A DNA stretch of 64,000 bases from Propionispira arboris. Lineage in GTDB: Bacteria; Bacillota; Negativicutes; Selenomonadales; Selenomonadaceae. Of this stretch, positions 1-7,801 are shown piece after piece; the stretch's first letter is position 1, and the number at the start of each line of letters is the position of its first letter. Both the position numbers and the translations under genes were made by a program. The notes under the pieces are model-generated. The model had not been told where the DNA came from. It did not search any database and saw nothing but the letters and a program-made list of their open reading frames with translations. The stretch is from assembly GCF_900109225.1 (NCBI RefSeq), contig NZ_FNZK01000012.1, forward strand, positions 1-64,000. Direction: 5' to 3'.

Positions 1-219
1 CATAAATCCGAATAAGATTGTTTTCAACATGCTGGTCGGGTTATACCTGATACGTCCAGCAAAGTGAGCTGGAACATTTTTCAGGTATTTCTCCAAGTCG
101 ATTTCCTCCATAAATCGGTCAAAAACCAGCACGGGATCACAGATATTCAGATAATCTGAAATAAACAGTGGCAAAACTGCCTGTTTTGTTTTAAAATAAT
201 GTATGTTTGAATTTTTCAT
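1..219 (-). mobile_element. IS1182-family transposase, N-terminal part (cut by window edge)
   Basis: The minus strand is open from an ATG at 219 to base 1, giving 73 codons with no stop. The product begins MKNSNIHYFKTKQAVLPLF and continues with a DxFMEEIDLEKYL segment and RIRYNPTSMLKTILFGFM. This is the layout of the DUF772 (InsH N-terminal) region of IS1182/IS5-type DDE transposases: a 'GR.RYxPxxMLKxLLFGYM' core about 55 residues in. The catalytic domain would lie beyond the window. Upstream are two strong hairpins (241-320) and a palindromic element (331-447), so this is the 5' end of the insertion sequence. Whether the element is intact cannot be seen here. Confidence 0.8.
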
Positions 220-240
220 GTGCTATGTAAAATTTTAACA

Positions 241-290
241 CAAAAAGAGGATCAGCGGCTCTTTCGAGCTAGTGATCCTCTTTTGTTTTT
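241..290. terminator. Strong hairpin upstream of the transposase, T-rich on both sides
   Basis: Perfect 12-bp arms AAAAGAGGATCA (243-254) and TGATCCTCTTTT (273-284) enclose a second small hairpin (GGCTC-TTTC-GAGCT). The plus strand continues into TTTTGTTTTT and the minus strand also runs into a T-rich stretch, so it could terminate in both directions. Hairpins upstream of transposase genes commonly shield insertion sequences from outside transcription; that role is inferred here. Confidence 0.7.
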
Positions 291-292
291 AT

Positions 293-320
293 AGGGGCAT
301 TATTTCACAGCCCCTTTTTT
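293..320 (+). terminator. Rho-independent terminator-like hairpin
   Basis: AGGGGC (293-298) pairs with GCCCCT (310-315) across an 11-nt loop and is followed by six T. It reads on the plus strand, where no gene in the window precedes it. It may be the old terminator of a gene separated by the insertion sequence, or part of the element's own protection against read-through. Confidence 0.55.
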
Positions 321-330
321 GCTGTTATAT

Positions 331-447
331 TAAGTTGCATTAAATATCGTCATGAATGGGGTATTATAGGGCTCCGTGGCGTTATGTAGGAATCAAACGA
401 TGCCCTATACCCCATTCATGGCAGTCTAATAGGCTAGAGGCAACTTA
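331..447. repeat. 117-bp interrupted palindrome beside the insertion sequence
   Basis: The outer arms are TAAGTTGC (331-338) and GCAACTTA (440-447). The inner arms are CATGAATGGGGTAT plus TATAGGGC (351-372) and GCCCTATACCCCATTCATG (402-420), which pair almost completely with a short bulge. The loop is 373-401. The element ends 5 bases before the stop codon of the lptA-like gene. It has no T tail after its outer arm, so it looks more like a small mobile palindrome (MITE- or REP-like) than a simple terminator. Confidence 0.6.
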
Positions 448-451
448 TATA

Positions 452-931
452 TTATAAAATAGCATTGTCTTTTACGTTATAGCTTATATACGTAGCTGAA
501 GATTGTTGACCATTGTTATTTACGTTGACGTTATTATAAAACTCAGCAATTTTTGTATCCCAGTTATATGTTACAGAATCGGCTGTGATCGATAAACCAC
601 TTCGTTCGAGATCAACATTTCCTTTAATGGAAGCTTCTTTTTTACTGCCGTTGACGTAAACGCTATCGCCGGTAAAGGTAATATCATCTTGCAAAACGGT
701 AATGTTTCCCTGCCCCCATACTTCAAAAGAAGAAATATTCACTTGTGCTTTGTCGGCTGTAATGATACGAGAATCTGTGGCGATGCGGACATTGCCTTCA
801 AGAATATATCTGCCTGTATTAATATCAAGATAATTTGAATCAGACGTGATGGTCGGTTTGCTGGCAAAAGCTGCCGCCGTCATCAATGTTAGGATTGTAA
901 AGGTAAGAAAAAACAGTTTAATTGATTTCAT
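452..931 (-). CDS. LptA/OstA-like periplasmic protein
   Basis: This 159-aa protein has a clear signal peptide: a Lys-containing N-terminus, a hydrophobic core at residues 5-20 and a likely cut after AFA at residue 23. The rest is short beta-strand repeats such as YLDINTGRYILEGNV, ITADKAQVN and LSITADSVTYNW, typical of the OstA/LptA beta-jellyroll that carries lipopolysaccharide across the periplasm. Presence of such a protein implies an outer membrane. The start is supported by AAGGAGT seven bases upstream. It diverges from dgt and has its own promoter at 955-982. Its stop lies directly against the 331-447 palindrome, so the C-terminus may have been altered by that element. It could be LptA itself or a shorter OstA-domain relative. 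Confidence 0.75.
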   Translation of the reverse strand: MKSIKLFFLTFTILTLMTAAAFASKPTITSDSNYLDINTGRYILEGNVRIATDSRIITADKAQVNISSFEVWGQGNITVLQDDITFTGDSVYVNGSKKEASIKGNVDLERSGLSITADSVTYNWDTKIAEFYNNVNVNNNGQQSSATYISYNVKDNAIL

Positions 932-954
932 GTATTGACTCCTTTCTATCTCAG

Positions 955-982
955 ATTATATTATAACAGATCTAGGTTTCAA
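955..982 (-). promoter_or_regulatory. Sigma-A promoter of the lptA-like gene
   Basis: Read on the minus strand, TTGAAA (982-977) and TATAAT (960-955) are separated by 16 bases. The -10 lies about 24 bases before the start codon. Confidence 0.6.
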
Positions 983-1064
983 AAATATAGGTACAGTGAA
1001 CTAAAAATTTTCTTTCTTAGAATAGATGTTATATAATGAAAGAAAGACATTGGAGGTGTAAAGG

Positions 1065-2060
1065 TTGAATATACGTGAACGAACGGAGCAGCTTGAATAT
1101 GATATTTTATCGCCCTATGCCAGTAAGAGTAAAGAAGCAAAGCGAGTGACTCTGGAGATTGACTGTCAGTTTCGAACGAAATATCAACGAGATCGTGATC
1201 GTATTTTACATGCGAAGTCTTTTCGACGTTTGAAACATAAAACCCAAGTTTACATAGCTTCAGGTGACCATTATCGTACACGAATGACTCACAGCTTAGA
1301 GGTATCACAAATTTCTCGAACCATTGCCAGAGGTTTACAGCTTAACGAAGATTTAGTGGAAGCGATTGCTTTAGCTCATGATGTAGGGCATACACCATTT
1401 GGTCATGCCGGCGAAGAAACGATGCAGCGTTTAGTGGGCCATTTTTCGCATAATGAACAAAGTTTGCGTGTGATTGAATATTTAGAGAGAGATGGTAAAG
1501 GTCTTAATCTTACCGTCCAGGTTAAAGATGGGGTTGTGAATCACACAGGGAAAATAACACCGAAAACATTGGAAGGCCGTATTGTTAAAACAGCGGATCG
1601 TATTGCCTATCTATGCCATGATTATGATGATGGGATGCGGGCTGGAATGTTGAAAAGTGGAGATTTGCCGGCCGTTGTGAAAAAAACGTTAGGGATCGAT
1701 CCGTCTAAGATGATAACAGCAATGGTATCGGATATGATTGTTTCATCGATTGACCAAGCTGATATTTTTATGTCACCGGAATTCGTTGAGGTCATGAATA
1801 CCTTTCGAGCTTTTATGTTTGAAAATATTTATCATTCGAATATTCTGGCCAAAGAGCGTGCTCAGGCTGGTTTTGTCATTGAACAGCTTTATCTTTATTT
1901 TATGAAGCATTTTGATCGTTTGCCCAAAGAATTTTTACATCGCGAAGAGAATTGGGGTAAACAAATTGTAGTTGTTGATTATATAGCAGGCCTTACAGAT
2001 AGTTATTCGGTGCAGTTATTTAATGAAATTTTTATGCCGCCAATCTCGATTCGTTTATAA
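1065..2060 (+). CDS. dgt: dGTPase-like HD-domain phosphohydrolase
   Basis: This 331-aa protein has the metal-binding HD signature of dNTP triphosphohydrolases: H76 in MTHSLEV, H105-D106 in ALAHDVGHTPFGHAG, and a later Asp in IAYLCHDYDD. Enzymes of this family (COG0232) cleave dGTP and other dNTPs to the nucleoside and triphosphate, and are shorter than E. coli Dgt. The start is a TTG preceded by GGAGGTGT at 1052. A TATAAT at 1032-1037 could be the -10, but no good -35 is visible. The order dgt, dnaG, rpoD is common in Firmicutes. A strong terminator at 2092 separates it from dnaG, so it is probably not cotranscribed at high level with the replication and sigma genes. Confidence 0.88.
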   Translation: MNIRERTEQLEYDILSPYASKSKEAKRVTLEIDCQFRTKYQRDRDRILHAKSFRRLKHKTQVYIASGDHYRTRMTHSLEVSQISRTIARGLQLNEDLVEAIALAHDVGHTPFGHAGEETMQRLVGHFSHNEQSLRVIEYLERDGKGLNLTVQVKDGVVNHTGKITPKTLEGRIVKTADRIAYLCHDYDDGMRAGMLKSGDLPAVVKKTLGIDPSKMITAMVSDMIVSSIDQADIFMSPEFVEVMNTFRAFMFENIYHSNILAKERAQAGFVIEQLYLYFMKHFDRLPKEFLHREENWGKQIVVVDYIAGLTDSYSVQLFNEIFMPPISIRL

Positions 2061-2091
2061 AAAACAACAGATTGTTTTGAAAGATCGTGGG

Positions 2092-2125
2092 GAATGATTT
2101 TGCTAAAAAATCGTTCTTTTTTTTT
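2092..2125 (+). terminator. Rho-independent terminator of dgt
   Basis: GAATGATTTT (2092-2101) pairs with AAAATCGTTC (2107-2116; one G-T pair) across a 5-nt loop, followed by nine T. Confidence 0.85.
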
Positions 2126-2208
2126 GCTGAGAACAAAATTATAAAAGAATGTCAATAGGGAAAAAGGATATTGATGATTTATATTGAATATATTTAACAA
2201 AGAGTAAG

Positions 2209-2364
2209 ATGAAATCGCAAGATATTGGGTTAAAAAATATAGACTCACAGATATGCAGTTGTGAAAGTTGTTTGAAAAAAGCAGGAAAATATAAAATCTT
2301 AGCGAATTTAGGTTTAAGTATTTATATTTTGTTTGAAATAGAAGAATGTTTTCACAGCATATAA
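2209..2364 (+). CDS. Possible small Cys-containing protein, 51 aa
   Basis: An ATG at 2209 opens 51 codons ending at TAA 2362-2364, in the 337-base gap between dgt and dnaG. The peptide begins MKSQDIGLKNIDSQ and then has a C-x-C-x2-C cluster (residues 16, 18, 21). An amphipathic or hydrophobic stretch follows (YKILANLGLSIYILFEI), then a fourth Cys (residue 47). The ribosome binding site is weak (AAAGAGTAAG). The ORF fills the space after the dgt terminator and stops 33 bases before dnaG, on the same strand. I do not recognise a family. It may be a chance ORF; conservation in relatives would decide. Confidence 0.45.
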   Translation: MKSQDIGLKNIDSQICSCESCLKKAGKYKILANLGLSIYILFEIEECFHSI

Positions 2365-2397
2365 GTAAATCGAAGAGCGCAATGAAAGGTGAATTTA

Positions 2398-4188
2398 ATG
2401 GAAGGCAATATGATTTATGATGACTTTGTTGAACGTGTGCGCTCAGAATCTGATATCGTAGCAGCAATTTCTGAATATGTGGCTTTGAAGAAAAAGGGAA
2501 ATCGATATTGGGGCTGTTGTCCTTTTCATAGTGAAAAGACACCATCTTTTTCTGTACTGCCGGAGAAAGGCTTTTTTTATTGCTTTGGCTGCCATGCAGG
2601 CGGAAATGTTTTTAAATTTATTTCGATGATTGAGAATTTATCTTATTTTGATGCAATCAAATTCCAAGCAAATAAGCTGAATATACCATTGCCGCAACGG
2701 GAAAAAACCGAGCAGGAAGTAATCAGAGAACGTGAAATAGCAAAACTATATAAAGTTCATGAAATGGCTCGAGATTTTTTCCATGCCTGCCTGACAAAAA
2801 CGAAATATGGTATACAGGCCAAGACATATTTTTTACAGCGTGGAATCAATGAGAAAATTATTGCAGATTTCAAATTGGGGTTTGCCCCGCAGTCTTGGAG
2901 CAAATTGTCTGAGGCATTTCAAAAAAGAGGTATCAGCGATGAACTGCTAATTGAATCCGGCTTGGCAGCAGAACGATCATCAGGCGGTGTCTATGATCGC
3001 TTCCGCAACAGGGTTATCATTCCTATCTGCGATGAACGCAGTCGGGTTGTGGGGTTTGGCGGCAGAGTATTAGATGATAGTCAGCCTAAATATTTAAATT
3101 CGTCGGAAACGCTTATTTTTAATAAAAGGCGTCTTTTATTTGGTCTTGACCAAGCAGCAAAATCAATTAAAGAAAGCGGTTTTGTTATTGTAGTTGAAGG
3201 GTATATGGATGCTATAACAGCACATAATAGTGGGATTAAAAATGTAGTTGCTTCCTTGGGTACAGCATTTACATTGGAGCAATGTAAAAAAATACTTCGT
3301 TATGCACCAGAAATTCGTTTTGCTTATGATAGTGATAGTGCTGGACAAAATGCAACGATTCGGGCTCTTTCTATTATTCGTGGCAGTGGTGCAAATGTAA
3401 GGATTATTTCAATTCCTGATGGAAAAGATCCAGATGAATATATCCGTAAACATGGATCAGCACAGTTTCGTAAGTTGATTCAAGATGCATTGCCGTTGGT
3501 TGAATATCAAATGAAACGAGCTTTTAGTGAACATGACTATTCTACACTGGAAGGAAAAGTAGCGGTGGTTGAAAAACTCACACCGATATTGGCGGAGATG
3601 AATAATGCAGTTGAATTGAATGCATATATTACCCGTATATCACAAGTTATAGGTGTTGATGAAGGAGCCATTCGCAGTGAAATACACAAATCTTCAGGAT
3701 TGGCTCGTACGCGAATGGTAAAGCCATTAAATTCGAGTATGCGTACGATTGCTAAAAAAGTAGATAATGCCGTAATTCAAGCTGGTCGTCATGTTATCAA
3801 TACGGTATGGATGGATACTAGCATTCTGCCTTATTTGGATGCACAGCTAAGGGTGAATGAGTTTCAAACAGATATGCATCGCGAAATTATACAATTTTTA
3901 TCAGACAGCTACAAAAATAAGAAGACAATCAATGATCTTACAGCATCTTCGCATTTGAGTGAAAAAGCCAATGCGGAACTATCACATTGTCTGCTGGATG
4001 AATTGGAGTCTGAGGACAGACTGCAGTTACTGGATGATTGCATAAAAACAATTCATTTAGCATATTTAAGGAAATTATATGAAGAACATCGCTTGAAGGC
4101 AGATGAATTAGAACGTATGGGGGATGAGGGCTTTGTGCAGGAGCTTGCAGAAAGTCAGCGAATAAAAAATGAAATTGACAAAATATGA
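2398..4188 (+). CDS. dnaG: DNA primase
   Basis: DnaG makes the RNA primers for replication. Its N-terminal CHC2 zinc finger is complete: C41-x2-H44 in CPFHSEKTPSF and C62-x2-C65 in YCFGCHAGG. The TOPRIM core follows (VVVEGYMDAITAH, then FAYDSDSAGQ with the acidic metal ligands). The C-terminal third is the variable helicase-interaction domain. At 596 aa it has the usual length. The ATG at 2398 is preferred because AAAGGTG lies six bases upstream; a GTG nine bases earlier is in frame but overlaps that site. rpoD follows after 55 bases, recalling the classic primase-sigma operon. Confidence 0.95.
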   Translation: MEGNMIYDDFVERVRSESDIVAAISEYVALKKKGNRYWGCCPFHSEKTPSFSVLPEKGFFYCFGCHAGGNVFKFISMIENLSYFDAIKFQANKLNIPLPQREKTEQEVIREREIAKLYKVHEMARDFFHACLTKTKYGIQAKTYFLQRGINEKIIADFKLGFAPQSWSKLSEAFQKRGISDELLIESGLAAERSSGGVYDRFRNRVIIPICDERSRVVGFGGRVLDDSQPKYLNSSETLIFNKRRLLFGLDQAAKSIKESGFVIVVEGYMDAITAHNSGIKNVVASLGTAFTLEQCKKILRYAPEIRFAYDSDSAGQNATIRALSIIRGSGANVRIISIPDGKDPDEYIRKHGSAQFRKLIQDALPLVEYQMKRAFSEHDYSTLEGKVAVVEKLTPILAEMNNAVELNAYITRISQVIGVDEGAIRSEIHKSSGLARTRMVKPLNSSMRTIAKKVDNAVIQAGRHVINTVWMDTSILPYLDAQLRVNEFQTDMHREIIQFLSDSYKNKKTINDLTASSHLSEKANAELSHCLLDELESEDRLQLLDDCIKTIHLAYLRKLYEEHRLKADELERMGDEGFVQELAESQRIKNEIDKI

Positions 4189-4243
4189 TTTAAAGCAGTG
4201 GGAAAATTTAATAAGTGTAAGTATACGGAAAGGAGGTATGTAA

Positions 4244-5368
4244 ATGGCTGAAAAGAAACAACATTTGTCGGCGCACAGTGCAGAAATAATTGAAAAGCTA
4301 TTGAATAAAGCTAAAAAACGCGGTGCCGTTCTTACGTATACGGAAATTGTTGACGCTTTTCAAAGTGAAGAGCTGTCGCCAGAAGAAATCGATGATATGT
4401 ATGAGATCTTTACGGGAAAAGGTATCGATATTGTCGATGAAATTGCTGATTCAGATCACACGGATGATACGGATGTTCAGGGACTTGACAAAACTGACGG
4501 CGATGAAAATGAAATTGATTTAAGCATTCCGGAAGGTATCAGTATTGATGATCCGGTTCGTATGTATTTAAAGGAAATTGGTCGTGTACCTTTATTGACC
4601 GCAGAAGAAGAAGTCTTTTTAGCGAAACGCATGGAAGAGGGCGACGAAGAAGCAAAACGCAGGCTGGCCGAAGCAAATCTTCGTTTGGTTGTCAGCATTG
4701 CAAAACGGTATGTTGGTCGTGGAATGTTGTTTCTTGATTTAATTCAAGAAGGAAATCTTGGACTGATTAAGGCTGTAGAAAAATTCGACTATAATAAAGG
4801 CTATAAATTCAGTACGTATGCAACTTGGTGGATTCGTCAGGCCATTACCAGGGCTATTGCCGATCAAGCGCGAACGATTCGAATCCCTGTGCATATGGTT
4901 GAAACAATCAATAAATTGATTCGGGTATCCCGCCAGCTTTTACAAGAACTTGGCCGAGAACCCGCTCCAGAAGAAATTGCCAAAGAAATGGAAATTACAG
5001 TAGAACGGGTTCGCGAAATTATGAAAATTGCGCAAGAACCAGTATCGCTGGAAACGCCAATTGGTGAAGAAGAAGATTCCCATCTTGGTGATTTTATTGA
5101 AGATCAGGATGCACCGGCTCCAGCTGAAGCTGCCTCCTTTATGTTACTGAAGGAACAATTGGAAGAGGTTTTAGAAACCTTGACGCCGCGCGAGGAAAAA
5201 GTGCTTCGCCTGCGCTTTGGTCTTGATGATGGTCGGGCAAGAACGCTTGAAGAGGTTGGACAAAATTTTGGTGTGACGAGAGAACGTATTCGCCAGATCG
5301 AAGCGAAAGCCTTGCGAAAGCTTCGCCACCCAAGTCGTAGTAAGAAATTAAAGGATTTTCTTGAATAA
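4244..5368 (+). CDS. rpoD: Housekeeping RNA polymerase sigma factor (SigA/RpoD)
   Basis: This 374-aa primary sigma factor has an acidic region 1.1 (residues 1-80), region 1.2 ([17 protein letters not shown]), and region 2 with [17 protein letters not shown], which binds the -10 element. Region 3 and the region 4 helix-turn-helix ([23 protein letters not shown]), which reads the -35 box, complete it. An AAGGAGGT site precedes the ATG by five bases. The consensus TTGACA-N17-TATAAT promoters at 5384 and 11190 in this window fit its expected specificity. It sits directly after dnaG and before a tRNA pair that has its own promoter. Confidence 0.97.
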   Translation: MAEKKQHLSAHSAEIIEKLLNKAKKRGAVLTYTEIVDAFQSEELSPEEIDDMYEIFTGKGIDIVDEIADSDHTDDTDVQGLDKTDGDENEIDLSIPEGISIDDPVRMYLKEIGRVPLLTAEEEVFLAKRMEEGDEEAKRRLAEANLRLVVSIAKRYVGRGMLFLDLIQEGNLGLIKAVEKFDYNKGYKFSTYATWWIRQAITRAIADQARTIRIPVHMVETINKLIRVSRQLLQELGREPAPEEIAKEMEITVERVREIMKIAQEPVSLETPIGEEEDSHLGDFIEDQDAPAPAEAASFMLLKEQLEEVLETLTPREEKVLRLRFGLDDGRARTLEEVGQNFGVTRERIRQIEAKALRKLRHPSRSKKLKDFLE

Positions 5369-5383
5369 ATTTACAAATTTTTC

Positions 5384-5412
5384 TTGACATGATAAATGTC
5401 ATTTTGTATAAT
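5384..5412 (+). promoter_or_regulatory. Consensus sigma-A promoter of the tRNA pair
   Basis: TTGACA (5384-5389) and TATAAT (5407-5412) with a 17-base spacer match the consensus perfectly. The first tRNA starts 17 bases after the -10. Confidence 0.93.
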
Positions 5413-5429
5413 AGCTGATGTTGGCATAT

Positions 5430-5505
5430 TCCTTGATAGCTCAGTTGGTAGAGCAATCGGCTGTTAACCGATCGGTCGTAGGTTCGAGTCCTACTCAAGG
5501 AGCCA
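5430..5505 (+). tRNA. tRNA-Asn (anticodon GTT)
   Basis: A 76-nt cloverleaf. The acceptor stem is TCCTTGA (5430-5436) with TCAAGGA (5495-5501), followed by G and an encoded CCA. The anticodon loop CTGTTAA carries GTT at 5463-5465, and GGTTCGAGTCC forms the T arm. It is cotranscribed with the next tRNA. Confidence 0.97.
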
Positions 5506-5514
5506 TTTTTTTAA

Positions 5515-5589
5515 GGGCCTATAGCTCAGCGGTAGAGCAACCGGCTCATAACCGGTCGGTCCCTGGTTCAATCCCAGGTGGGCCCACCA
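5515..5589 (+). tRNA. tRNA with CAT anticodon (elongator Met, or Ile-CAT)
   Basis: A 75-nt cloverleaf. The acceptor stem is GGGCCTA with TGGGCCC (one G-T pair), with an encoded ACCA end. The anticodon loop CTCATAA gives CAT. All acceptor pairs including 1-72 are Watson-Crick or wobble, so it is not an initiator, which has a mismatch at 1-72. Elongator Met is most likely, but an Ile-CAT tRNA modified by TilS cannot be excluded by eye. Confidence 0.9.
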
Positions 5590-5603
5590 TTTTATAAAGA
5601 ATT

Positions 5604-5676
5604 TGGGTAATAGATTCGCTACGTGTATTTCTGCTTATTAAGCGGTTTCATAGCAGTTTTATTTTGGTATTACCCA
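5604..5676 (+). other. Long-range hairpin between the tRNAs and trmK
   Basis: TGGGTAATA (5604-5612) and TATTACCCA (5668-5676) are perfect inverted 9-mers with a 55-base interior. A small quasi-palindrome around CATCAATG follows at 5677-5697. It lies in the tRNA transcript's 3' trailer or the leader of trmK. Function unknown. Confidence 0.4.
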
Positions 5677-5693
5677 TCAATGTAATACATTTG

Positions 5694-5724
5694 ATGCAAA
5701 GCAGAGTCTGCTTTGCATTTTTTT
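5694..5724 (+). terminator. Rho-independent terminator after the tRNAs
   Basis: A perfect 11-bp stem, ATGCAAAGCAG (5694-5704) with CTGCTTTGCAT (5708-5718), has a 3-nt loop and a run of seven T. It ends 25 bases before trmK and therefore terminates the tRNA transcript. Confidence 0.92.
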
Positions 5725-5749
5725 ATATTTGAAAAATGGAGGAAGTATA

Positions 5750-6439
5750 ATGAATTTAGGACCGCGTTTATTATCGGTGGCAAAGTTTGTTCCCAAAGGT
5801 TCAGTGGTGGCAGATATTGGCACAGATCACGCTTATTTGCCTATTTCGTTGGTAGAAAATAAAATTGTGGATAAAGCCTTTGCTTGTGATATACATGCGG
5901 GACCTTATCAGGTGGCTCAAAAAACAATTTTAGCGGCGGGAGTATCGTCACAGATTGATGTTCGTTTTGGTGATGGTATTACTGTTTTGTCGCCAGGTGA
6001 AGTTGATGTGTTGACGATTGCGGGCATGGGGGGAGCTTTGATGGTTGATATTTTAAGCAAATGTCCCCGTGTTACAGCTGATTTAAAAGGAGTGGTTTTG
6101 CAGCCGATGAATGGAGCAGCACTTCTGCGTTCCTGGCTCTACCAAAATGGCTGGAAAATCGATGAGGAAGATCTTGTTTTTGATGAAGGCCGCTTGTATG
6201 AAGTGATGCATGCTGTTCATGGGCATACCGCAATGCCAGAAGATATTTTAATGGAAATTGGTCCAATGCTATGGCAAAGCCATCATACTTTATTGCGTCA
6301 GCATATTGAAAATTTGCTTTTTCAAAGCAAACGTGTTTTAACGGGAATGGCAAGCAGTGAACAGGCAAAACAAAGTGAAAAATATTCCTTTGTTTTAGAA
6401 AAAATAAAAGAATTGGAGGCTCGAATGCAATGTCTGTAA
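5750..6439 (+). CDS. trmK: tRNA (adenine22-N1)-methyltransferase, TrmK family
   Basis: This 229-aa class I SAM-dependent methyltransferase (COG2384) has its SAM-binding motif I in VADIGTDHAYLP (about residues 21-33) and the catalytic-loop signature TIAGMGGALM. A helical C-terminal coiled coil follows. TrmK methylates N1 of A22 in the D-loop of tRNAs in Gram-positive bacteria. The ATG at 5750 has GGAGGAAG eight bases upstream; a longer frame back to 5729 would swallow that site. Its last 10 bases overlap the next gene, the usual trmK-yqfO pairing of Firmicutes near rpoD. Confidence 0.88.
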   Translation: MNLGPRLLSVAKFVPKGSVVADIGTDHAYLPISLVENKIVDKAFACDIHAGPYQVAQKTILAAGVSSQIDVRFGDGITVLSPGEVDVLTIAGMGGALMVDILSKCPRVTADLKGVVLQPMNGAALLRSWLYQNGWKIDEEDLVFDEGRLYEVMHAVHGHTAMPEDILMEIGPMLWQSHHTLLRQHIENLLFQSKRVLTGMASSEQAKQSEKYSFVLEKIKELEARMQCL

Positions 6440-7548
6440 AATGTCAGGTTGTAATGGATATCATGGATAAGGTTGCACCACGTATTCTTGCTGAAAGCTG
6501 GGATAATGTTGGGCTATTAATTGGCAGTCCGGCACAAAATATTGAGAGAATATTGGTTTGTCTCGATGTAAGTGAAGCGGTTATTGAGCGGGCTGTGCAG
6601 GAAAACTATGATTTAATTATCGCGCATCATCCACTAATCTTTAAACCAATAAAAAATCTGCGAACGGATCTTCCCTTGGGCCGCATGATTGGCAGACTTT
6701 TGAAACATGACATTGCTGTATATGCGGCACATACGAATCTTGATACTGTCCGTGGTGGTGTGAATGATGTTTTGGCTGAACTTTTGCTTTTGAAGAATGT
6801 GAAGCCATTAGACATTAGCTATGAAGAAGAACTTGTCAAGCTAGCGGTATTTGTTCCTATGGAGTATAAGGATGTTGTACAGACGGCAATTGGCAATGCT
6901 GGGGCAGGTCAGATTGGCAATTATTCACATTGTAGTTTTTCGGTGATTGGTGTGGGGCAATTTTTGCCGCTTTCGGAGGCAAAGCCGTTTAAGGGGAACT
7001 GTGGTATTTTGGAAACCGTAAATGAAATTCGTCTGGAGACGATTTTGCCAGCTAAAATTTTAAATAAAGTTGTTAAGGCTATGCTGAAGGTACATCCTTA
7101 TGAATCGGTGGGGTATGATGTATATTCACTTAAAAATAAAGGCAACTTGGAAGGTATGGGACGAATTGGTGAACTAAACGAACCCACTACCATTGATGAG
7201 TTTGCTAAAATTGTAAAAAATGCTTTGTCGACAAATCAATTACGCGTTGTAAAAAGTGGCAATAAAGTCGTTCGGAAAGTAGCTCTGTGCAGCGGCAGCG
7301 GGGCTGAATTTATCGGGAAAGCAGCCTATGCTGGTGCGGATGTATTTGTTACCGGTGATGTTAAATATCATGAAGCACAAAAAGCGGTTGAACAGGGAAT
7401 TCACCTTATTGATGCTGGACATTTTGGCACAGAGATGCCCGTGGTACAAGTTTTGGCGGAACGATTGCGTTCTTGTATGGAAAAGCAAGGCCGTCAGGTC
7501 GAAATTATTGCCGATGATACGAGTCGGGATTTTTTTACTGTAATTTGA
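6430..7548 (+). CDS. Nif3-like dinuclear metal centre protein (YqfO)
   Basis: A 372-aa member of the Nif3/DUF34 family. The first metal-binding part has DLIIAHHPLIF (H66-H67) and AAHTNLD. A CutA/PII-like insert occupies roughly residues 130-230. The second part ends with the conserved IDAGHFGTEMPVV. Such proteins form toroidal hexamers with two metals per subunit. They are often annotated as GTP cyclohydrolase type 2, but the cellular role is unsettled. Translation is coupled to trmK by a 10-base overlap. The insert makes it the long B. subtilis YqfO type rather than the short E. coli YbgI type. Confidence 0.88.
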   Translation: MSVKCQVVMDIMDKVAPRILAESWDNVGLLIGSPAQNIERILVCLDVSEAVIERAVQENYDLIIAHHPLIFKPIKNLRTDLPLGRMIGRLLKHDIAVYAAHTNLDTVRGGVNDVLAELLLLKNVKPLDISYEEELVKLAVFVPMEYKDVVQTAIGNAGAGQIGNYSHCSFSVIGVGQFLPLSEAKPFKGNCGILETVNEIRLETILPAKILNKVVKAMLKVHPYESVGYDVYSLKNKGNLEGMGRIGELNEPTTIDEFAKIVKNALSTNQLRVVKSGNKVVRKVALCSGSGAEFIGKAAYAGADVFVTGDVKYHEAQKAVEQGIHLIDAGHFGTEMPVVQVLAERLRSCMEKQGRQVEIIADDTSRDFFTVI

Positions 7549-7551
7549 TGA

Positions 7552-7580
7552 TTGACGTAGCTGAAAAAAAGAGTTAAACT
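7552..7580 (+). promoter_or_regulatory. Likely promoter of the thiamine operon
   Basis: TTGACG (7552-7557), a 17-base spacer and TAAACT (7575-7580) lie immediately upstream of the TPP aptamer. Confidence 0.5.
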
Positions 7581-7611
7581 AAATTTGTTACAGAGAATTT
7601 GTGTAACACAA

Positions 7612-7708
7612 TAGATTGCTAGGGAGCTCATGTTATGGGCTGAGAAAGGGCTATTAAGCACCTGACCTGTTACCTGATCGGGATAATGCCCGCGTAGGAA
7701 GTGCAAAT
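7612..7708 (+). promoter_or_regulatory. TPP (thiamine pyrophosphate) riboswitch aptamer
   Basis: The conserved THI-box parts are present in order: GGGAGCT, the pyrimidine-sensing GGGCTGAGAAAGGGC (about 7637-7651), then ACCTGATCGGGATAATGCC and CGCGTAGGAAG (about 7672-7701). The closing P1 stem uses ATTGC and GCAAAT. It controls the thiSGHFE genes, with a terminator hairpin directly downstream as expression platform, so high TPP should cause premature termination. Confidence 0.96.
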
Positions 7709-7720
7709 GTGTATTATATA

Positions 7721-7752
7721 CGCCTATCCTATATGGATAGGCGTTATTTTTT
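7721..7752 (+). terminator. Riboswitch-controlled terminator
   Basis: CGCCTATCC (7721-7729) and GGATAGGCG (7735-7743) form a perfect 9-bp stem with a 5-nt loop, followed by TTATTTTTT. It starts 13 bases after the TPP aptamer and before thiS, fitting an OFF switch. Confidence 0.9.
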
Positions 7753-7801
7753 GCTCACTATGTTCAGGCGGCATGAAAATACGAAGAGAGCTGGTGTTGA
7801 C

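Noticed and set aside
2003-2545. 180-codon minus-strand ORF across the dgt-dnaG gap
   Set aside because: It is antisense to the ends of two certain genes, has no recognisable domains, and its composition follows from AT-rich sequence.
7709-7801. Upstream extension of thiS
   Set aside because: It runs through the riboswitch terminator hairpin; family length and alignment support the ATG at 7802.
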